From positions 29,828 through 93,827 of the forward strand of contig CAJURF010000003.1 in NCBI GenBank assembly GCA_910588825.1: a stretch of 64,000 nt of DNA, read 5' to 3'. Made by a program: the position numbers and the translations under genes. The DNA comes from an uncultured Lachnospiraceae bacterium. Lineage in GTDB: Bacteria > Bacillota > Clostridia > Lachnospirales > Lachnospiraceae. This document shows, piece after piece, positions 52,921 to 60,232 of this stretch (position 1 is its first letter; each line of letters begins with the position of its first letter). The notes below the pieces were generated by a model. It made no database searches, was not told the DNA's origin, and saw nothing but the letters and a program-made list of their open reading frames with translations.

Positions 52921-53962
52921 CTATGCACTCCCCCGAAACTGCAAAATGCGCAATGTGGATAAATTCTCCCTGATATTTTCTCAGAGCCCGCCCAAGGAGG
53001 CGGTCACCGATAATCACATCATAGTCCCCCTGTTCCACCATCTGGATCAGCTGGCCTTCTGTCTCCAGGTGGAAATCCCCTGGCTCTTTCAGGCTCTCCA
53101 CCTGAAGGAACCAGGAAGCCGCAGCCACGTCTGCGTCCCCAAAACGGCGGATTTCCTCCCGGATTTCATGGGCCGCTGTCTGCTGGTGGATCACCAGTAC
53201 CTTTTTCCCCGCCAGCCCGTGAAGTTTCTCTTTGAAGGATTCTTCCAGAAGGGGATACCCCCACTCATATGGGGTGCCGAACCGCTGTTTCAGATATTCT
53301 GCCGCTTTCAGCCCTGCCGGTGCGATCACCAGATTTTTTTCAGCTGAACCGGCTTCTCTAATCTCATCCAGACTGCCCCCTGTCCCGTAACAGCATACCT
53401 GCTCATATCCTTCCCTCTTAAGACTTTCCCGGATTTTCACGTCCCCGTCTATGAGACTGGTGTCCAGGGGCGTCACCCCCAGCACGCCTATTTTTCCGGG
53501 AATCACTTCTGTGGTGTCCCTGGAAAAATTCTGGAACAGCTGCAGGTACACATCCTGCGCCCCCTCATCATACAGCCGGGTTCCCGTGCATTCTACTGTG
53601 ATAACCGGAAGACCGCACCGCTTCTGGGCCATCCGCTTTAACGCTTTGTAATCTGTGGCAATCACCGCAGGCACCGGAGTACCCACCACTGCCGCAAATG
53701 ACGCGTCCACCTTCTGGGCCGTGTCTTTTAATTTTTCCACCAGACGGTCATCCCGTCCCAGAATGGCGTCCATATCCCGGAGCCCTGCGCTGAAAATGGC
53801 GCTTTTTCTCACAAACCATCTGGGCTCGTCAAATCCACAGATATTTCCGGTGCATCCCCCTGCGTCACAGATAACGATAATCCCCCCCAGGTCATACAGC
53901 ACAGCACAGACGCCTGACTGATCCGGAGCAAACGGCGATAAATATTTTAACAATCCTTTCAT
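52904..53962 (-). CDS. Nitrogenase component 1-like protein, beta-type, second triad
   Basis: The 352-residue protein belongs to the Oxidored_nitro superfamily (NifD/NifK, BchN/BchB, CfbD relatives) but is much shorter than NifK. Conserved with the paralogue at 56265 are C19 in GVCAVLYDLGG and C37 in DAGGC, spaced identically from the start, plus DEPRWF and AILGRDD. Extra cysteines C32 and C42 are specific to this copy. It starts at 53962 with an ATGA overlap to the alpha-type gene, so the two are likely subunits of one protein. Substrate unknown. Confidence 0.82.
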   Translation of the reverse strand: MKGLLKYLSPFAPDQSGVCAVLYDLGGIIVICDAGGCTGNICGFDEPRWFVRKSAIFSAGLRDMDAILGRDDRLVEKLKDTAQKVDASFAAVVGTPVPAVIATDYKALKRMAQKRCGLPVITVECTGTRLYDEGAQDVYLQLFQNFSRDTTEVIPGKIGVLGVTPLDTSLIDGDVKIRESLKREGYEQVCCYGTGGSLDEIREAGSAEKNLVIAPAGLKAAEYLKQRFGTPYEWGYPLLEESFKEKLHGLAGKKVLVIHQQTAAHEIREEIRRFGDADVAAASWFLQVESLKEPGDFHLETEGQLIQMVEQGDYDVIIGDRLLGRALRKYQGEFIHIAHFAVSGECIDGSGK

Positions 53963-55257
53963 TTTGCCACACCCTCCATTGCCGCTGACAGTTCCTGGAA
54001 CAAATGCCTCAGGCCGGAATAGCCAAAGGGCTGCCGCTCCTGATTCCACGAAACGTTGACACAGTCCGGATGGTAATATCCGGCATCCATGCCGATGGTC
54101 ACATCCGCCGGTTTCTCCCCACAGTCATAGTACATCATAGTGGGAGACAGATTCGTGTAAATTCTGGTATCCGGGCTGCACTGGGCAAGTTTCTTAATGT
54201 AGATAAAGTTCTCCTCCGAAACCGTGCCGTAAATCTCTGACACATGATGCCCGTAGCGGGTCAGGGCCAGAGCCAGCTCAAAGGAACCTGCATTGAGACA
54301 TTCTCCGATGGCAAATGTGGTTCCTGGATGGGCCTTCCCGAAGGCTTCCACAGCTTTAGCAGCCTGGTCATAATATTTCTGGTCATCGATTTTCACGCCA
54401 AGGGCGCCCCCCAGCAGCTGGTACTGGTTGTGGATTTTATCAATCTGATACAGTCTGGCCAGCTCGATTCCCGGAATGTCCAGCCGTTTTTTGATATCCT
54501 CTGCCGCCAGACGGCATTCCGGATTCAAAATCAGGTTGAAATTTGCCTCCGCCATGGACAAGTATTCTTCAAAATCTTTACACCGGGAAATCTCATTGAT
54601 TTTCTGAATCCCAATCCCATGTAAGATTTCATACAGCTCTGTGTCGTCTAAAAACGGGGCGAATTCTCCCAGGATATTCACAGTGGACGCCTTCTTCTCC
54701 CTTTTTTCCAGCAGAGCATAGACGGATTTGCGCACAGCCGTCATGGGCGGCACCCGGCCTTCCCTTGTGAGGGCATACATGTAACAGGGCAGCACCGGAA
54801 CCCCGGTAAAGTCAGAAGCCTTCCGGCAGACCCGTTCCATATCTGTCCCCAGCAGGGCGTCCACGCAGGTGATGCAGATCATCACGGCTGAAGGTGTCTC
54901 CTCAAGAGAATCCACTACCTCTTTCACAGCCTGGGAAATCTTATTCAGATGCCTGCCGGTGACGATGTCTGTGTCATCCATCAGAAGATAGAAGAACCGT
55001 TCGCTGTAGCCTCCCAGCTCGCTGAGCATGGTGGTGTTGCGGCCGCAGCACCCTGGCGCCACCAAAAGCATCACCGAGCCGGGGATGGCAAGCCCTGCCC
55101 GCTTCACACCGAATCCCTGGGCCCCTGGGGAATTGAATGCCAGTGTGGCCGGGGAGCTGTAGATTAAGTGGGCCGCAGATTTCAGTTCATCCGGAACCTG
55201 GTCTTTTCCTCTTTTTGCCAGTTGGGCCGCTGTGATATAATAAACTTCTTTTTCCAT
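53959..55257 (-). CDS. Nitrogenase component 1-like protein, alpha-type, second triad
   Basis: The 432-residue protein has the Oxidored_nitro pattern, with cysteines at C70/C71 (VAPGCCGRN), C128 and C131 (ICITCVDALLGTD) as likely cluster ligands, and a later cysteine in ISRCKDFEEY matching SCQTFDDY of its paralogue at 57416. The NLILNPEC segment aligns near the NifD FeMo-cofactor cysteine but the context differs. It is probably not a dinitrogen-fixing NifD. It starts directly after the NifH-like stop, with GGAGG ten bases upstream, and overlaps the beta-type gene. Confidence 0.82.
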   Translation of the reverse strand: MEKEVYYITAAQLAKRGKDQVPDELKSAAHLIYSSPATLAFNSPGAQGFGVKRAGLAIPGSVMLLVAPGCCGRNTTMLSELGGYSERFFYLLMDDTDIVTGRHLNKISQAVKEVVDSLEETPSAVMICITCVDALLGTDMERVCRKASDFTGVPVLPCYMYALTREGRVPPMTAVRKSVYALLEKREKKASTVNILGEFAPFLDDTELYEILHGIGIQKINEISRCKDFEEYLSMAEANFNLILNPECRLAAEDIKKRLDIPGIELARLYQIDKIHNQYQLLGGALGVKIDDQKYYDQAAKAVEAFGKAHPGTTFAIGECLNAGSFELALALTRYGHHVSEIYGTVSEENFIYIKKLAQCSPDTRIYTNLSPTMMYYDCGEKPADVTIGMDAGYYHPDCVNVSWNQERQPFGYSGLRHLFQELSAAMEGVAK

Positions 55258-56013
55258 CTATTTTTCATCCTCCAAAAGGTTTCTGGCCAAATCCAGATAG
55301 ATCTGGCTCACCGCCAGGTTTTCATCTCCCTCAATGACTGTCATTCCCAGGTCCTCGTAATGGATAATCTCCTGGCTTCTGGGAATATCTGCGATGATCT
55401 CCAGACCGTTTTCTTCTGCAAATGCCTCCACTTTTTCCCGCTCTTTTTCCACATTTCTGCGGTTCAGGATAATCCCCCGGACGTCAGCATAGCCCCTGTC
55501 TTCGAAGTTGTTCACCGCTGTGTTGATGTTGTTGGCCGCATACAGAGCCATTTTTTCCCCGGAAGTGACAATTAAAATGCCGTCCGCGTAGCCTTCTCTT
55601 ATGGGGGCTGCGAAACCGCCGCAGACTACATCCCCCAGCACGTCGTAGAGAACCACATGGGGCTGGCAGATTTCGAACAGTTCCAGGTCTTCTAAAAGGC
55701 TGAAGGTGGTGATAATCCCCCTCCCTGCACAGCCAAGCCCTGGTGTGGGGCCTCCGGTTTCAATGCACAGGACGCCTCCGAAGCCTTCTTTGGCGATCTC
55801 CTCTATTTTCTCCGGTTCCCTGTCATATTCCCGCATGTAATCCATAACCGGCATTACCGGGTGTCCCCCCAGCAGATTGATGGTGGAATCTGCTTTGGGG
55901 TCACAGCCGATTTGAATCACTTTTTTTCCTAATTTAGCGAAAGCGGCGGCTAAGTTGCTGGTGGTGGTGGATTTGCCGATTCCGCCTTTTCCGTAAATGG
56001 CTAGTTTTAGCAT
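55258..56013 (-). CDS. NifH-like iron protein, second triad
   Basis: The 251-residue protein is a P-loop NTPase of the NifH/BchL/CfbC group: GKGGIGKST at 8-16, and the two cysteines that bind a bridging [4Fe-4S] in a homodimer, C95 in PGLGCAGRG and C131 in DVVCGGF. It should deliver electrons with ATP hydrolysis to the adjacent component-1-like proteins. I start it at 56013, with GGAGG upstream; a longer frame to 56124 reads through the inverted repeat and is not real coding. It is somewhat shorter than nitrogenase NifH. Confidence 0.9.
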   Translation of the reverse strand: MLKLAIYGKGGIGKSTTTSNLAAAFAKLGKKVIQIGCDPKADSTINLLGGHPVMPVMDYMREYDREPEKIEEIAKEGFGGVLCIETGGPTPGLGCAGRGIITTFSLLEDLELFEICQPHVVLYDVLGDVVCGGFAAPIREGYADGILIVTSGEKMALYAANNINTAVNNFEDRGYADVRGIILNRRNVEKEREKVEAFAEENGLEIIADIPRSQEIIHYEDLGMTVIEGDENLAVSQIYLDLARNLLEDEK

Positions 56014-56051
56014 GGGGTTTGAAATCCTCCTTTTTTTCTTTCCGAACGGAC

Positions 56052-56132
56052 GCCGCCATATGGGAAGGTATGTCCCTGTCAGTCTAAACCGTTTTGAAAG
56101 CCTGCCAGGGACATACCTTCCCATATGGCGGC
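56052..56132. repeat. 27-base perfect inverted repeat with 27-base loop
   Basis: Positions 56052-56078 and 56106-56132 are exact reverse complements of 27 bases, around a 27-base loop (56079-56105). The loop contains AAACCGTTTTGAA, the core also present, inverted, in the hairpin at 50453-50530. It lies between the two triads, about 40 bases upstream of the second NifH-like gene, and would form a very stable RNA stem. Confidence 0.9.
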
Positions 56133-56152
56133 TGGTTTGTTGAAGACGATTA

Positions 56153-56255
56153 TGTTCGTCTGGATTTAGATTGTTTTTCCGCCGTCAGGAGTATTTCCTC
56201 CTGTGGGGCGGCTGCGTTGGTGTTGGACGGTTGTGTTCGTCTGGATTTAGATTGT
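56153..56255. repeat. 22-base direct repeat flanking a hairpin
   Basis: The same 22 bases, beginning TGTTCGTCTGG, occur at 56153-56174 and 56234-56255. Between them lies a hairpin, CAGGAG ... CTCCTG flanked by CCGCC ... GGCGG. Together with the adjacent 27-base inverted repeat it fills the 251-base spacer 56014-56264, which therefore looks like a transcribed structured element, not random spacer. Confidence 0.75.
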
Positions 56256-56264
56256 CTGGTTTAT

Positions 56265-57419
56265 TTACACACAGTTTCTTAATCTCCTGTTAATCAAGTT
56301 TGGATTGACTGCGTCGTAGATTCTTCCGGAGAAGGCTTCGTGGGGGAGTGGATAGAAGTTTTCCCTGTCTTCCCACAGCGGTCTGTACAGCGGGTCGGCT
56401 ATGAGGCCGGTGTACTGAGGCAGGTGCTGGATTAAATCGTCTTCTTCCGGTGTTTCAAGGTCACATTCCCTTAGCAGGGCTTTTTCTGTTTCCAAGGGGC
56501 ACAGCACGTGGACGGGAATCCCGGTTTCCTGTCCGATTGCTGCCGCCAGGGATGCTGAATAGATGCTCTCTCCGATGACTGCCAGAGTCTGGGAACCGGA
56601 TATCCGGCTGGAGAGGCCGGTTTCCTGGTAACCGATTCTGTTTTTCTGGTCTGCTGCTGTCTGACGGAGCTGGTCTGCCAGATGGGCGGCGAAGGTTTTT
56701 CCCACAGGCACTCCGATTACGTATGGAGTGCCGAAGATTCTGTTTAATGTTTTGGCTGCGGCCAGGCCTCCGTAAGAGACTGCCAAGTTTACGTGGGCCT
56801 GGCCGGCCTTTTTGATTTCCTCCAGGGTGGTTCCCATTGAAAGACAGGCTCCCGGCTCCATGTCCTGTTCTTGCAGCCACTGAATCATGGAGTCAATGCT
56901 GCCATTTAAAGAGAAGTCCAGCGGCGTAGCTCCGATGATGTTTACGGACAGCCGTTCTGTTTTCGGGATGGCCCGGATACAAAAGCGGTTTACCACAGCC
57001 TCCAGCGCCATAGAAATTCCCGACAGATAGTCGTGCATGCCGTTGGCTGCAAATCCAAAGGAGGGAATCCCCGTCTCCTGCTCCACCACTGCCGCGATTG
57101 CCGGCAGGTCGGTGCCTATCATATAGGGAATGGGCGCCCCGGTAACAGCCACAAATGCCGGGTTCAGCTCCTGTGCCGTTTCGGTTATGTCCCGGATTAG
57201 TTTTTCATCGTCTCCCATGATGGCCTCCATCTCGGAAATGGCGGAAATATAAATCATGCTGTCTATGTCATACCAGCGGGGCTCGTCGTGGGTTGTGTAT
57301 GTAGAATTACAGCCGGAGGCATCGTGCATGACCACCATTCCGCCCAGCTCGTAAAGGGCGGAGCAGATGCCGAATTCGTCTGATGAATAAGTGGATATCA
57401 ATCCTGCTACCTGTTTCAT
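56265..57419 (-). CDS. Nitrogenase component 1-like protein, beta-type, first triad
   Basis: The 384-residue protein is the paralogue of the gene at 52904. Aligning the two, C19 (FGICSALYELGG) and C37 (HDASGC) fall at the same residue numbers if the ATG at 57419 is used; that ATG overlaps the stop of the alpha-type gene (ATGA). A GTG at 57434 with AGGAAAGG six bases ahead is the alternative. Family motifs DEPRWYDIDS and AIMGDDEKL follow. It is shorter than NifK and keeps only part of the P-cluster cysteine set. Confidence 0.82.
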   Translation of the reverse strand: MKQVAGLISTYSSDEFGICSALYELGGMVVMHDASGCNSTYTTHDEPRWYDIDSMIYISAISEMEAIMGDDEKLIRDITETAQELNPAFVAVTGAPIPYMIGTDLPAIAAVVEQETGIPSFGFAANGMHDYLSGISMALEAVVNRFCIRAIPKTERLSVNIIGATPLDFSLNGSIDSMIQWLQEQDMEPGACLSMGTTLEEIKKAGQAHVNLAVSYGGLAAAKTLNRIFGTPYVIGVPVGKTFAAHLADQLRQTAADQKNRIGYQETGLSSRISGSQTLAVIGESIYSASLAAAIGQETGIPVHVLCPLETEKALLRECDLETPEEDDLIQHLPQYTGLIADPLYRPLWEDRENFYPLPHEAFSGRIYDAVNPNLINRRLRNCV

Positions 57420-58744
57420 ATACAGCTCTCGCACCCATATCCTTTCCTCTGAATCAATGTCTTTCGGTCTTTCGGCTTCTCATAAGCCTCCCGCATCATT
57501 TCTGCAATCTGCACAATGCCGTCGTACCCGTACAGACCGCCGCTTTCCACCAGGTTTACAAAGTAATCCGTCCCAGTAAAGTAGGCTGCTTTCTGGCCTA
57601 TGGCAAGGGTTTTCCCCTGCCGCTCCCGTTTCAGAAAACGCATTTTGGGCCGGTTGGTGGAAGAAACCATAAGTTCCGGAAAACGCTCCTGAATCCACAG
57701 GAAGTCTTCCTGTTCCTCCGGAAGGAAGGCGTCTGCGTAAAGCTCTGTCACATGGAATCCGTTTTCCAGCAGCATCCGGGTAAAACTTAAAATGCGGAAA
57801 GTAAATGTATAATCTACAGCGATGGCTGTATCTCCCAAGACTTCCCGTGTTTTGGCCAGTTCCTGTCTGGCTTTTTCCTGAAGCAGTGCGTCATCCGGTG
57901 CCGGTATACCCAGTGTTTTGGCCAGCATCCGATAGTTTTTTTCAATCTGCTGAAAATCAAATACAAATGGCAGATACAAAAATTTTTGTCCCAGTCTTTT
58001 CTCCAGGTCTTTCCCAGCCGCAAGGGCCAGAGGCTCGTAGAGAAGGTTAAGGCTCCCTTCTGCCATGGCAAGATAATCATCAAAGGTCTGGCAGCTGTTC
58101 AGCGACTGAATTTCGTATCCATGACTGCTAAGCAGTGAAATAATCTCGCTGGTCTTATTGATGGCGTGATTGCTCCCGATCAGATTCACTTTCTTCGGGT
58201 CCGGCGTCATAGGCTCCAGCATACTGTAAAGCTGGATGCGCATTTTCTGATCCGGCGTCAGGCCGCTTTTTCTTAAAGTAGGTATCATGTAACAGTCTGC
58301 GAACCGGATATCCGGAAACCGCTCCCTCAGTGTCTGAAACACCAGCTCCTGGTCATAGGCCAGGAAAAAATGCTGGCAGCTGATAAACAACAGCACAGCC
58401 CTGGGGCGGTATTTCAGCTTTTTCAGCACATCTGCCACACCTTCGATCATCAGTTCTTCCATGGTGCCGTCTAACACATTTTCCTCCCGGATTTCCACTG
58501 CAGAGTACCGGTCCAGGGCATTCATCTCGGCGGCAGTGAGCACCACACCACGCAGACATCCCTGGGCGCAGACAAAAATCTGGTGGGACTGGGGAATCAG
58601 CATTCCTGTGTGGACAATATTCCAATTCCCTCTGGCCGGGGAACTGTACTCCAGCCCTTCCTGAAAAGGCATGGGAAAAGACGCTTCCCGGAATCTAGTC
58701 TTTACCCCTTCTTCATTTACTTCCTGTCCCACACGCCTCAGCAT
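57416..58744 (-). CDS. Nitrogenase component 1-like protein, alpha-type, first triad
   Basis: The 442-residue protein is an Oxidored_nitro-family member. Likely cluster ligands are C59 and C63 ([11 protein letters not shown]) and C123 ([10 protein letters not shown]). The region equivalent to the NifD cofactor cysteine reads [11 protein letters not shown], with no cysteine, so a FeMo-cofactor is unlikely. An unusual C-terminal GYGCESCI places a CxxC (C438, C441) at the very end. GGAGGG precedes the ATG, and the start overlaps the NifH-like stop by seven bases. Confidence 0.82.
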   Translation of the reverse strand: MLRRVGQEVNEEGVKTRFREASFPMPFQEGLEYSSPARGNWNIVHTGMLIPQSHQIFVCAQGCLRGVVLTAAEMNALDRYSAVEIREENVLDGTMEELMIEGVADVLKKLKYRPRAVLLFISCQHFFLAYDQELVFQTLRERFPDIRFADCYMIPTLRKSGLTPDQKMRIQLYSMLEPMTPDPKKVNLIGSNHAINKTSEIISLLSSHGYEIQSLNSCQTFDDYLAMAEGSLNLLYEPLALAAGKDLEKRLGQKFLYLPFVFDFQQIEKNYRMLAKTLGIPAPDDALLQEKARQELAKTREVLGDTAIAVDYTFTFRILSFTRMLLENGFHVTELYADAFLPEEQEDFLWIQERFPELMVSSTNRPKMRFLKRERQGKTLAIGQKAAYFTGTDYFVNLVESGGLYGYDGIVQIAEMMREAYEKPKDRKTLIQRKGYGCESCI

Positions 58745-59571
58745 ATCTTCCCTCCGCTTTTTGCTGTTTCCTGACCTCTCCCCGGCGTATCTGCCCCATC
58801 CGGCTCCTGCCCGGTCTGCTTACCGCACCGCCTGAGCACTTCCTGGGCCAGTACTCTGTATTCTTCTGCCATAGAGCTGTCCGGAAACGCCTCCATTACA
58901 GTTTGATGCAGCGGCTCCGCCTCCTGGACTGTCTCACTCCAGCTGAGTTCTCCTGCAAGATCCGTGCGGAAATCGCCGCACAACTCTCTCACCTTTTCCC
59001 GTTCATCTTTCACATTCCGGTGGTTTAGAATGATTCCGCCCAGTCCGGCATATCCCCTGCCTTTAAAATTCTCAATGGCAGAAGCGATATTGGCCGCAGC
59101 ATAGATGGACATATTTTCGCCGGAAGTCACAATGAACACCTGTTCTGCATAGCCTTTACGCATAGGCATAGAGAATCCGCCGCAGACCACATCTCCCAGC
59201 ACATCATAAAAAATAATATCCGGCTGATAAATCTCATAAGCGCCTTTTTGCTCCAGTTTCTCAAGGGCTGTCATAATCCCCCGTCCTGCACAGCCCAGTC
59301 CCGGTATGGGTCCCCCCGCTTCCACGCAGACTACCCCTGCATACCCGGTGCACACAATTTCATCCAGTGCAAAGTTGTCTTTCTTCTCCCGGACTGTATG
59401 CAGAACCGTGGGCAGCTGTCTGCCGTGGCGCAGGGCAATGGTGGAATCCGCTTTTGGGTCGCACCCAATCTGCATCACCTTCATCCCCTGCTGGGCCAGG
59501 GAGGCAGAGAGATTGGATACTATCGTAGACTTTCCAATGCCGCCTTTTCCATAAACTGCTATCTTAATCAC
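58738..59571 (-). CDS. NifH-like iron protein, first triad
   Basis: The 277-residue protein has GKGGIGKST at 8-16, switch motif GCDPKADST at 36-44, and the cluster cysteines C94 (PGLGCAGRG) and C130 (DVVCGGF). It is a close paralogue of the protein at 55258, with about 25 extra C-terminal residues that are polar and low complexity. The start is GTG at 59571, with AGGGG and AGG just upstream, directly after the TM1266-type gene. It should reduce the first component-1-like pair. Confidence 0.9.
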   Translation of the reverse strand: MIKIAVYGKGGIGKSTIVSNLSASLAQQGMKVMQIGCDPKADSTIALRHGRQLPTVLHTVREKKDNFALDEIVCTGYAGVVCVEAGGPIPGLGCAGRGIMTALEKLEQKGAYEIYQPDIIFYDVLGDVVCGGFSMPMRKGYAEQVFIVTSGENMSIYAAANIASAIENFKGRGYAGLGGIILNHRNVKDEREKVRELCGDFRTDLAGELSWSETVQEAEPLHQTVMEAFPDSSMAEEYRVLAQEVLRRCGKQTGQEPDGADTPGRGQETAKSGGKIC

Positions 59572-59577
59572 ACCTGC

Positions 59578-59844
59578 TCACCCCTGTTCTTTCTGGATGG
59601 AAGCGCCGGAATACATGGCCTTGGCACTGACCCCCGGCACCTTCCCCAATTTTCCCGCCATGGTATTGATCACATCGGACGGGGCATCCACAGCAATGCT
59701 GATTACGTTAATGTCCTGCTCCCTGTAGGGAATCCCCATCCGCCCGATGATGTACATGCTGTAATCATGTAGAATATCGTTGACCACCCCGGTGGAATCA
59801 ATATCCTCCACGATAATGCCTATAATCGCAATTCTTGTGTCCAT
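59578..59844 (-). CDS. TM1266-family regulator (iron-only hydrogenase system regulator type)
   Basis: The 88-residue protein matches the TM1266 family, small ACT/NikR-like proteins usually found beside [FeFe]-hydrogenase or its HydEFG maturation genes: RIAIIGIIVEDIDSTGVVND, YIIGRMGIPYREQDINVISI and GKLGKVPGVSAKAMYSG. Its role is presumed regulatory, perhaps sensing a metabolite or metal. Here it heads the nitrogenase-like/hyp operon, and no [FeFe]-hydrogenase gene is in the window. It is six bases ahead of the first NifH-like gene. Confidence 0.88.
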   Translation of the reverse strand: MDTRIAIIGIIVEDIDSTGVVNDILHDYSMYIIGRMGIPYREQDINVISIAVDAPSDVINTMAGKLGKVPGVSAKAMYSGASIQKEQG

Positions 59845-59939
59845 GTCTGGTCTCCTCTTTTTCTCTGTCTGACATTTACTTAAAACTATCTGAAAATAAC
59901 CAGCGGCATAGTTCCCATCCGCCGTAGTGCAGTCCCCTG

Positions 59940-59968
59940 GAGCGTGAATGAATTTTCAAACACACTCT
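59940..59968. repeat. Compact copy of the MITE-like repeat ends
   Basis: GAGCGTGAATGA and TTTTCAAACACACTC face each other with no core between them, as if the middle of the element had been deleted. It lies in the 5' leader of the nitrogenase-like operon. Confidence 0.45.
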
Positions 59969-60007
59969 AGGTTTTGTGGTATCGGGGACAAAATTCCTGC
60001 TGAGACG

Positions 60008-60034
60008 AAAAAAGCCGCGTCATAAAGACGCGGC
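60008..60034 (-). terminator. Intrinsic terminator inside the operon leader
   Basis: On the minus strand GCCGCGTC (60027-60034) and GACGCGGC (60014-60021) form a perfect eight-base GC-rich stem with a five-base loop, followed by six T (60008-60013). It is about 160 bases downstream of the promoter at 60191-60219 and 165 bases upstream of the first gene, the geometry of an attenuator; it could instead end the transcript of the gene at 60233. Confidence 0.85.
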
Positions 60035-60050
60035 CTTAGCATATATCTTA

Positions 60051-60165
60051 GGAATTGTCTCAAAATAACCTGCGCATTTTGAGACAATTCCTTATGTATC
60101 CTAAAATCATACCCACATCTTTAACCTCAATTTTCATAGATGATGCAAAATGTAATCACCTATGA
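60051..60165 (-). promoter_or_regulatory. Structured leader with two long hairpins
   Basis: Two hairpins precede the terminator. GGAATTGTCTCAAAAT (60051-60066) pairs perfectly over 16 bases with 60076-60091. A second, 60134-60165, has an 11-base stem with one wobble pair (TCATAGGTGAT/ATCATCTATGA). The combination with a following terminator is riboswitch- or attenuator-like, but it matches no class that I recognise, including Moco and cobalamin riboswitches. Confidence 0.6.
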
Positions 60166-60190
60166 TTCTATTTCGATTTCAGATAATAGT

Positions 60191-60219
60191 ATTATAGCAT
60201 ATTATTATTCATAATTCAA
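60191..60219 (-). promoter_or_regulatory. Probable promoter of the nitrogenase-like/hyp operon
   Basis: On the minus strand TTGAAT (60214-60219) and TATAAT (60191-60196) are spaced by 17 bases. It lies 14 bases after the stop of the AAA-ATPase-type gene and no other good promoter was seen between it and the first operon gene. Confidence 0.65.
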
Positions 60220-60232
60220 CCAGACAGCCAGA

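Noticed and set aside
56052-56132. Invertible DNA switch
   Set aside because: The inverted arms flank only 27 bases, which carry no promoter, and no site-specific invertase is in the window.
52904-59571. A dinitrogen-fixing nif operon
   Set aside because: The component-1-like proteins are far shorter than NifD/NifK, lack a clear FeMo-cofactor cysteine, and nifB, nifE, nifN or nifV are not present in the window.
52904-59571. CfbCD (coenzyme F430) or BchLNB (chlorophyll) enzymes
   Set aside because: No methanogenesis or chlorophyll genes are present, the host is a Clostridium relative, and two complete triads with hyp genes are not the Cfb or Bch layout. A tree would be needed to exclude a distant link.
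59845-60219. Molybdenum-cofactor or cobalamin riboswitch
   Set aside because: None of the conserved core strings of those classes could be found in the leader on the coding strand.
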